Shown here: piece after piece, positions 53,110 through 60,200 of the stretch
Position numbering within the stretch: position 1 is the first letter of the stretch
Layout of the letters: each line of letters opens with the position of its first letter
Source of the DNA: Apilactobacillus waqarii
GTDB taxonomy: Bacteria; Bacillota; Bacilli; Lactobacillales; Lactobacillaceae
Direction of reading: 5' to 3'
DNA length: 64,000 bases
NCBI RefSeq assembly: GCF_019061205.1
Contig: NZ_JAHQYH010000006.1
Coordinates: forward strand, 1-64,000
Program-made: the position numbers and the translations under genes
Notes under the pieces: generated by a model
What the model saw: the letters and a program-made list of their open reading frames with translations, nothing else
Databases searched by the model: none
What the model was told of the DNA's origin: nothing

Positions 53110-53202
53110 GAAAAACACCTCCCCCTTTATTCACGTCCCATTATCCCATTGTTGTATTTACTAGTCGATATATTTTGTACAAAAATATTTTTCTTTTAAA
53201 AC

Positions 53203-53238
53203 GTTGATATATCAACATGTCCAAGAAACTTGGCTACC
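53203..53238 (+). promoter_or_regulatory. Conserved element upstream of the second membrane-linked XRE gene
   Basis: Palindrome GTTGATATATCAAC (53203-53216), then palindrome CCAAGAAACTTGG (53221-53233) and GCTACC. It matches 49548-49583 in order and spacing. Confidence 0.65.
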
Positions 53239-53299
53239 AAAAATAGTATTTTTTATATAAAATAAAGTCATTATCTTAAGAGAAAAGAGACGATACATA

Positions 53300-53911
53300 A
53301 TGCAATTTGGTGAACGTATCAAAGAACAACGTAAAATCAAAAATATGACCCAAGAAGATGTCGCAAAACACTTACATGTTTCTCGAAAAACCATCTCAAG
53401 TTGGGAAAACGAAAACAGCTATCCAGACATCAAGAGCCTAGTGAAAATTAGTGATCTCTATCAAATTTCACTAGACACCCTTTTAAACGAGGATTCAGGA
53501 CTAAAAGAATATCTACAAAAGGACAAGGTACAAGATAACTTTGTAGAATTAAAATACGTAATTAATGCATTGTTTTACTTAGCAGTATTACTGGTCGTAA
53601 TCCTTAAAAACTATTCATCACTATTCTTCCTTTTGGGTGTTTTCCTTCTTCGTTTAGCTTGTGATCATTTTATGAAGGAATCCAGATTATTAAACATAGA
53701 CTATGATTTACCATTTCGTAATTGGAATCGAAGCTTACCGGTTAAGATATTTTTTATATCCAGTTTTGTCTTCATATTTGGTTTTGCAGGATGGGGAATC
53801 TATGCAGACTTCAATAATCTAAACACCAACTTACCTTTAATTGCGATGGGAATCTCCCTACAAGTTATGAATTTGATCTTATATATCATAGATAAATTTC
53901 ACATCAGATAA
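53300..53911 (+). CDS. XRE regulator with C-terminal membrane domain
   Basis: A 203-residue paralogue of 49645-50241. It has an N-terminal HTH (RIKEQRKIKNMTQEDVAKHLHVSRKTISSWENENSYPDIKSL), a LDTLLNEDSG linker and four C-terminal helices. HTH regions are close to identical, while membrane parts diverge, so the proteins may bind the same sites but sense different signals. Confidence 0.9.
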   Translation: MQFGERIKEQRKIKNMTQEDVAKHLHVSRKTISSWENENSYPDIKSLVKISDLYQISLDTLLNEDSGLKEYLQKDKVQDNFVELKYVINALFYLAVLLVVILKNYSSLFFLLGVFLLRLACDHFMKESRLLNIDYDLPFRNWNRSLPVKIFFISSFVFIFGFAGWGIYADFNNLNTNLPLIAMGISLQVMNLILYIIDKFHIR

Positions 53912-53942
53912 AAAAAGACGCCACATAAGTGACGTCTTTTTG
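53911..53942. terminator. Bidirectional terminator
   Basis: Stem AAAGACG(T)CAC/GTG(G)CGTCTTT-type hairpin with A and T flanks. Confidence 0.82.
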
Positions 53943-53943
53943 T

Positions 53944-55296
53944 TTAGTCTTGTTTTCTTCTCTTCTTAATTGCATATACTACCAATCCGATAACGATCCA
54001 TAGAATGACTGCGTATGGATATAGGTTTCCAGGGAAATCCGGGATTGGGTATAGGTTAGTCCACATTGGGTAAACTAACACTAAAATTCCAAGAACTGGA
54101 ATCAAGATATGTTTGATAAATGAACGCTTGATGGTATCTCTGTGTTTGTTGAAGTATAGAATTGTTCCGACACAGGCCAAAGCATATACGGTCAACATAC
54201 TTAAGACACCAAGTGTTGATGAATTTGCATAGATTACTTTAGGACCATAAGGAACACCAAAAATCAGGTATGCTACTGCCATGATTAAAGTTAGTAACCA
54301 GATAGCACGAGTTGGACTGTTTAGTTTTTCGTTAAATTCACCGAAGTATTTTGGTAAATACTTCTTAACACCCATTGCATAAATCATATATGCACCAGCA
54401 TTCATGATACCAAGGACTGAGCCAAAGCTACTGATTAGGATGGCAAAGTCCATGATAAGCGCCATTGGGCGACCCATGTACATCAATGAAAGGTCATTCA
54501 ATGGTGATGAAGAACGCGCGAAGTCCGAAACGTGATGAATACCAAATCCGATAACTTGCATGTAACTTGCGATAACAAAGAAAATTCCAGCAAAAATAAT
54601 TGTAACAATAATAGATAATGGCACTGAACGTTTTGGATTCTTTGTTCTAACAGCTACAGTGGTAACACCTTCAAAACCACAGAATGATAGGATGGCAAAT
54701 ACCATTCCTTGACCAATTCCAGATACACTACTGTGAGTTGGGACGAATGGTTGGGCACTGATTCCATCACGACCACCCTTGGCAAAGATGATAATGGTCA
54801 ATACGACTAGGATCGCAATCGCTAAGAATTCAATCGCAATTGCTGATTTACTGGTAAGTTTCAAACCAAAGGTAAGAACTAATGCAGCAGCAATCAATAA
54901 TACATAAGCAATAATCGTATCGTTAAAGTTAAATCCTAACTGAGCAAAAAATACGTGGGCAAAGTTAGCATTGGCAGCCATACATGAGACGGCCAAGTTA
55001 ACGTAGGCAAACGTCAAAGTCCACCCACTGACTAATCCTAGTCGTTCACCTAAAGCTTGTTGGTTGTATGCATATACTGAACCAACATCTGAGATATGTT
55101 TTGATAATTCGGCGAAACTAATTCCAACAAATAATAATCCAATCGCACCAAGTAAGAATGCAATCGGTACGTTAATTCCAGCGAATGGAACTGCTGGCAC
55201 GGCATTGAACGCAATTGAACCAGTTGGGGCAACAGCGGCAACGGCTAATGCGAACGTCTCAAATTTAGTAATCTTTTTTGACTCATCTAAATCCAT
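53944..55296 (-). CDS. APC-family amino acid permease
   Basis: A 450-residue permease with 12 helices. The N-terminal VAAVAPTGSIAFNAVP and the SFCGFEGVTTVAVRTKNP region are typical of the APC superfamily. The leader upstream encodes a short peptide unusually rich in Met and Cys, with a terminator, so I infer transport of a sulphur amino acid or a compound related to one. SD AGGAAG is 11 nt from the ATG. Confidence 0.93.
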   Translation of the reverse strand: MDLDESKKITKFETFALAVAAVAPTGSIAFNAVPAVPFAGINVPIAFLLGAIGLLFVGISFAELSKHISDVGSVYAYNQQALGERLGLVSGWTLTFAYVNLAVSCMAANANFAHVFFAQLGFNFNDTIIAYVLLIAAALVLTFGLKLTSKSAIAIEFLAIAILVVLTIIIFAKGGRDGISAQPFVPTHSSVSGIGQGMVFAILSFCGFEGVTTVAVRTKNPKRSVPLSIIVTIIFAGIFFVIASYMQVIGFGIHHVSDFARSSSPLNDLSLMYMGRPMALIMDFAILISSFGSVLGIMNAGAYMIYAMGVKKYLPKYFGEFNEKLNSPTRAIWLLTLIMAVAYLIFGVPYGPKVIYANSSTLGVLSMLTVYALACVGTILYFNKHRDTIKRSFIKHILIPVLGILVLVYPMWTNLYPIPDFPGNLYPYAVILWIVIGLVVYAIKKRRKQD

Positions 55297-55350
55297 TATT
55301 CATTTCACTTCCTAAGTATTATGATGTGATGTATATTCTCTCCTCCAAAC

Positions 55351-55388
55351 AAAAAAGCCGCTGATCCCATCACTATAGGTCAGCAGCT
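55351..55388 (-). terminator. Attenuator hairpin between leader peptide and permease
   Basis: Stem AGCTGCTGA/TCAGCGGCT (55380-55388 with 55356-55364) followed by a T-run on the minus strand. The 5' arm is also complementary, in part, to leader ORF bases 55436-55445. Confidence 0.8.
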
Positions 55389-55421
55389 CTTCTCAGATTA
55401 ATCGTATGTATCACGACGCGA

Positions 55422-55490
55422 TTAAATAACCAGAGGAGAAGCCGCCGGTTTACAACAATCGCACATGTACATGTTCATAAAGTTATCCAT
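55422..55490 (-). CDS. Leader peptide, 22 residues, rich in Met and Cys
   Basis: ATG 55488-55490 lies 6 nt after GGAGGAGGAG (55497-55506), the strongest SD in the window. The peptide begins MDNFMNMYMCDCCKP and ends PLVI before TAA (55422-55424). Seven of its first 13 residues are Met or Cys (four Met counting the start, three Cys). It precedes an attenuator hairpin and the APC permease. It is most simply a stalling leader peptide. It could instead be a small functional peptide whose own terminator follows. Confidence 0.75.
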   Translation of the reverse strand: MDNFMNMYMCDCCKPAASPLVI

Positions 55491-55532
55491 TTGTGTCTCC
55501 TCCTCCGATATATTTTCTAACGATTATATCGT

Positions 55533-55561
55533 ATACTAAACGTTTAATTATGATAAGTCAA
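55533..55561 (-). promoter_or_regulatory. Promoter of the leader peptide/permease unit
   Basis: TTGACT (55556-55561), 17 bp, TAGTAT (55533-55538) on the minus strand. Confidence 0.65.
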
Positions 55562-55603
55562 TTAAAAATACCTAATGATTTTCTAATTCAAATTATGAAG
55601 GAA

Positions 55604-55633
55604 TAAAAAAAGACCGACATCAGTCGATCTTTT
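55604..55633 (-). terminator. Terminator of the alcohol dehydrogenase gene
   Basis: Stem AGATCGAC/GTCGGTCT with T-run on the minus strand. Confidence 0.8.
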
Positions 55634-55638
55634 AAATA

Positions 55639-56679
55639 TTAATCATTAACAACAGTAGCCTTGATAGTGTTTCTTTCAGCCATGTCTTTGTATGCTTGGT
55701 TAATGTCTTCTAGTTTGTATTTACCAGTGAAAACTTTACCTGGGTGAATGGCACCAGATAATACGGCATCCAATAGTTCTTGTCTGTCGTAAGTAGTAAC
55801 TGAAGCGATACCACCAGCAAGTGCAATGTTCTTACCGAATGGAGTCACAACATCTAAATTACCTGAGTGTGGTAAACCAACACGACCAACTTTAGCACCC
55901 GGACGAGCAACATCTAAAGCAGTTTGAGTTGATAGTTCAGTACCAACACATTCTAAGACAGCATCTGCACCGTTGCCGTGAGTTAGTTCCATAACCTTCT
56001 TCACAGCTTCGTCACCACGTTCAGCGATGATGTCGGTAGCACCAAATTCCTTGGCTAGCTTTTGTCTGTCTTCGTGTCTACTCATTGCGATGATTTGTTT
56101 TGCACCACGTAGTTTTGCAGAAATTACACCACATAGACCAACGGCACCATCACCGATAACTACGGCAGTGTCACCTTTTTGCACATCAGCAGTACGAGCT
56201 GCATGGTATCCAGTAGCCATAACATCTGATAGAGCTAATAGTGAATCTAACATTTCATCACTGTAGTCTTCTGGTTTACCAGGAACCTTAACTAGTGACC
56301 ATTCACCGTGTTGAGCTCTTAGGTATTCAGCTTGGGCACTTTGGGTAAAGTTATCTGAATGGTTTAGACAACTTCCATCGTAACCAGCTAAACAAGCAGC
56401 ACAGTGACCACAACCGTGAGTAAATGGTACGATTACGAAATCACCAGGTTGTAAAGTAGTGATGTCCTTACCGACAGTTTCAACAACACCCAATGCTTCG
56501 TGACCATTGTTGTAAGTTTTCTTTTTGTATTCGTCTAATCCACGGTATGACCATAGGTCTGATCCACAGACACAGGTACGAACTACCTTTAGGATAACGT
56601 CGTCATCTTTTTCAATCTTTGGCATGTCGACATCTTGCACTTCGACCTTACCAGGTTCAATAAATACTGCACTTTTCAT
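55639..56679 (-). CDS. Zinc-dependent alcohol dehydrogenase-family protein
   Basis: About 346 residues. It has catalytic zinc ligands Cys in CVCGSD, GHEALGVV and a structural-zinc-type cluster GCGHCAACLAGYDGSC, plus NAD(P) motif VIGDGAVGLCG. It oxidises or reduces an alcohol or aldehyde substrate. ATG 56679 has GGGAGG upstream; the frame to 56712 lacks an SD. Confidence 0.93.
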   Translation of the reverse strand: MKSAVFIEPGKVEVQDVDMPKIEKDDDVILKVVRTCVCGSDLWSYRGLDEYKKKTYNNGHEALGVVETVGKDITTLQPGDFVIVPFTHGCGHCAACLAGYDGSCLNHSDNFTQSAQAEYLRAQHGEWSLVKVPGKPEDYSDEMLDSLLALSDVMATGYHAARTADVQKGDTAVVIGDGAVGLCGVISAKLRGAKQIIAMSRHEDRQKLAKEFGATDIIAERGDEAVKKVMELTHGNGADAVLECVGTELSTQTALDVARPGAKVGRVGLPHSGNLDVVTPFGKNIALAGGIASVTTYDRQELLDAVLSGAIHPGKVFTGKYKLEDINQAYKDMAERNTIKATVVND

Positions 56680-56785
56680 AATTGAAGCCTCCCATATTTT
56701 CGATAAGTACAATTATTCCATATAAAGTGCACTTTAAGTCAAATGATAAGGCTCAAAATTTTCGATGTAAAACATTTGCATTATA

Positions 56786-56799
56786 CGAACAAATGTTCT
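56786..56799. promoter_or_regulatory. LexA/DinR-like box
   Basis: CGAACAAATGTTCT, core GAACAAATGTTC, followed on the + strand by TATAAT a few bases on. It is the same arrangement as at 37017-37030. No recognised target gene. Confidence 0.5.
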
Positions 56800-56837
56800 A
56801 TTATAATTACAACATACATTTATCCATGAATTCATTC

Positions 56838-56878
56838 AAAAAAGACATCTTACAACGCTGCGTAAGATGTCTTTTTTA
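56838..56878. terminator. Bidirectional terminator
   Basis: Stem AGACATCTTAC/GTAAGATGTCT with A and T flanks. Confidence 0.88.
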
Positions 56879-57118
56879 TTCCCCTTCGAATCTAAGTCTA
56901 ACCTGATTAACGACTAAAATTGATTCTAAAATATTTAAGAATCCTTGTCCGTAGATGATGATCGTGTATCGGTGTATATTAATCGTTAATATTACGGTTA
57001 GAAGTACAACAATCAAAGGGATTATTAACCCTGCTAATACGAAGTGTTTTCCAAATCTAACATAGTAGTGTGTGCAACATAGACCTAAAAAAAAGATAAA
57101 AAATAGTGTTTCTAACAT
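56876..57118 (-). CDS. Small membrane protein, 80 residues
   Basis: Three hydrophobic segments (MLETLFFIFFLGLCC..., LIIPLIVVLLTVILTI, FLNILESILVV). SD GAGGAG. Size and topology resemble the 87-residue protein at 51769-52032; function unknown. Confidence 0.6.
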   Translation of the reverse strand: MLETLFFIFFLGLCCTHYYVRFGKHFVLAGLIIPLIVVLLTVILTINIHRYTIIIYGQGFLNILESILVVNQVRLRFEGE

Positions 57119-57257
57119 TAAGTACTTCTCTCCTCTTGAAGTACACTTTACACCCGTTATTCTAAAAAGTCTTTAATAAATTTTCTCATAATTAAACTTT
57201 TTTTAAATTTCAGCATTTTATAAGTAATAAAAATGTTACAAAACCGCATTTTATATA

Positions 57258-57291
57258 CAAAAAAGAAGACTCGTTTGAGTCTTCTTTTTTT
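57258..57291 (-). terminator. Terminator of the large LPQTG protein gene
   Basis: Stem AAGAAGACTC/GAGTCTTCTT with T-run on the minus strand. Confidence 0.88.
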
Positions 57292-57295
57292 AATG

Positions 57296-60200
57296 TTACT
57301 TGTTCTTTCTTCTTAATCCAAAGATTGCCATGATGAATCCTAATACCATTGAGATTAGACCGAAACCGAATAAGTTACGTTGGTTAGTTTCATCACCAGT
57401 TTGAGGTAACTTACCTGCTTCTTTCTTGTCAGTAACTTGGCCAAGATGACCGTTTACTTCCTTAGCTGAAGCATTCTTTTCAGTTTCTTTGTGTGATGTC
57501 TTAGTAGTCTTCTTAGAAGCAGCCTTCTTAGCGACAACCTTGATATCGCCAAGTGACTTAGTTAAGTCAATTGTTGATGGTAATTGTGATTCGTCTGCTA
57601 CCTTGTAACCCTTAGAAGCCAAGTACTTAACAAATTCTGCCTTAGTCATTGTCTTCTTTGAGCTTTCTACCTTAATAGTCTTGTTTGATCCAGCAACCTT
57701 AACGTTTTGAACGTAAACTTTGTTTGCTTGGTTCTTGTCTGCATCGTTGTTGTTTGATACTTGGTTCTTATCAGCATCAGTGTTGCTTACTGATTGATCC
57801 TTGTTTGATACAAGTTCGATGTCACTTAATGGCTTAGTTAAATCAATTGTTGCTGATAGTTTTGATTCGTCTGCTACCTTGTAGCCTTTGGCAGCCAAGT
57901 ACTTAACAAATTCGTCTTTTGTCATAGTCTTGTTTGCACTTTCTACCTTAACAGCATCGTTTGAGCCAGCAACCTTAACGTCTTGTGCGTAAGTTTGTGC
58001 TGCTTGATTCTTGTCAGCATCGTTGTTGTTTGATACTTGGTTCTTATCAGCATTAATGTTGCTTGCTGATTGATCCTTGTTTGATACAAGTTCGATGTCA
58101 CTTAATGGCTTAGTTAAATCAATTGTTTCTGGTAGTTTTGATTCGTCTGCTACCTTGTAGCCCTTGTTGTTCAAATACTTAACAAATTCGTCTTTTGTCA
58201 TAGTCTTGTTTGAGCTTTCAACCTTAACAGTATCGTTTGAACCGGCAACCTTTGCATCTTGTGCGTAAGTTTGTGCTGCTTGGTTCTTTTCAGCATCCTT
58301 GTTGTTTGCTGATTGATCCTTGTTTGATACTAGTTCGATGTCATTAAGTGGCTTAGTTAGGTCGATTGTATCTGGTAGTTTTGATTCGTCAGCTGGTTTG
58401 TAGCCCTTAGCATCCAAGTACTTAACAAATTCGTCTTTTGTCATAGTCTTGTTTTTACTTTCAACCTTAACACTATCGTTTAAACCGGAAACCTTAGCGT
58501 CTTGTGAGTAGCTAGTGTTGCTTTCATCCCTATTGCCATCAACGTTTCCGGCCTTAGCAATGATTAGTCCCTTGAAGTCGTCTGGGTTAGTCAAGTCTAG
58601 GGTATCCTTCAAAGCATCTGGGTTCATTAGCTTGTAACCATCTGCTTCAACCTTGTTGATGAAGTCTTGTTTTGAGATAGTCTTGCTGTTACCGCTCACT
58701 GAAATAGTGTCACCAGTACCAACAACACCGACGTTCATCTTGTAAGTTGTGAAACCTTCAATTAATGAAGCAACCTTCTTCATGTCATCTGAGTTAGTTA
58801 AGTTCAATACATCATTTAACTTACCAGTATCAGAAACTTCTAGTCCTTGATCCTTTAATTGCTTGATTAAATCTTGCTTAGTGATAAGTGGAGTGTCATG
58901 TTTAACTACTGCTGACTTAGTACCATCACTACTGTTTAGTGTGTTAGTGTAGCTTGATGCGTTTGGTGTAGCATCGTAAGTCTTGCCAGCACTTAGGTCA
59001 ACTGATGCTGGTAGTGAATCCATATCTGAAATTGTGTAACCTTGTGCTGAAACATCATTAACAAAGTCAGACTTGTTTAGGTATGAATTTTGTGAACCAA
59101 CATTTACAGTGATTTCCTTAGTAGTACCATCACTTTGTTTAACGTTTAGTTTGACAGCATGAGCAGAAGCATTTGGAATAACCACTGGGTTAACGTTATC
59201 AACTGCAACACTTAGTGGGTCGCTTAATGCTGATGGGTTAGCAACAGTGTAACCATTGTCTAGCATTGCCTTTACATATTCTGATGCTGAAAGTGTATCG
59301 TTAGCTGAAGGAACGAATACAGTCTTGTTAGTGAATGTTCCATCTTCATTTGCTACCTTCACAGTTTGTGGGTAGTTAGTAACAGCTTGTGCATTTGGTT
59401 TTACATTAATTGAGTTGTCCTTAGTTAAATCAAGTGGGTAAGTAACATCAGTGTTATCAGATAAAGCGTAACCTTGGTCTGCCAATTCCTTAGCAAGGTC
59501 GTCTTTATCGACAGTTGATGACTTAGAGTTAATGTTAACCTTAGCCTTTGTACCATCAGGAAGCACAACAGTTTGTTGGTAACTAGTTGGTGCATCAGTT
59601 GGTTGGTTTACCTTGTATGCGTTGTTAGCGTTTGTAAGATCAACAGTTGCTGGAATGTTTTCACTATTTTGAACATCATAGCCTAAAGCATTTAATGCCT
59701 TAACATAGTCGTCCTTACTCATTGTTGGAGTAGCACTTGTAATTGAAACAGTTGTTGGCTTGTAGCTACCGTCTGCTTGTTTTACATTTACAGTTTGTGG
59801 ATATGCAGTTGCTTTGTTAGCATCTGCTGAAGTAGTTACTGTATAATCTGGTTTTTCATCACTTAAATCAACTGGGTTGTTACCAATAGCTTTATCAGAA
59901 TCTGCTGATAAAGTAACACCTTGTGCTGCTAGTTGTTTTTTGTAATCGTCAGCACTGATTTGTTGTTTTTCACTGTTAATGTGAACAGTTACGTCGTTAC
60001 CCTTGTCATCCTTTAGTGTTTGAGTGTAACTAGTTTGTGCATTAGGGTTGGCAATTACTAATGGAATAGTACTTGCACTCAAGTCTACTGGATCTGATAA
60101 CTTGTTCTTTTGGTCATCAGTTAGTGTGTAGCCCTTGTCTTCTAATGCCTTAACGTAGTCATCTTTAGGCATTGTTGGGGTCTTACTGTTGATGCTTACT

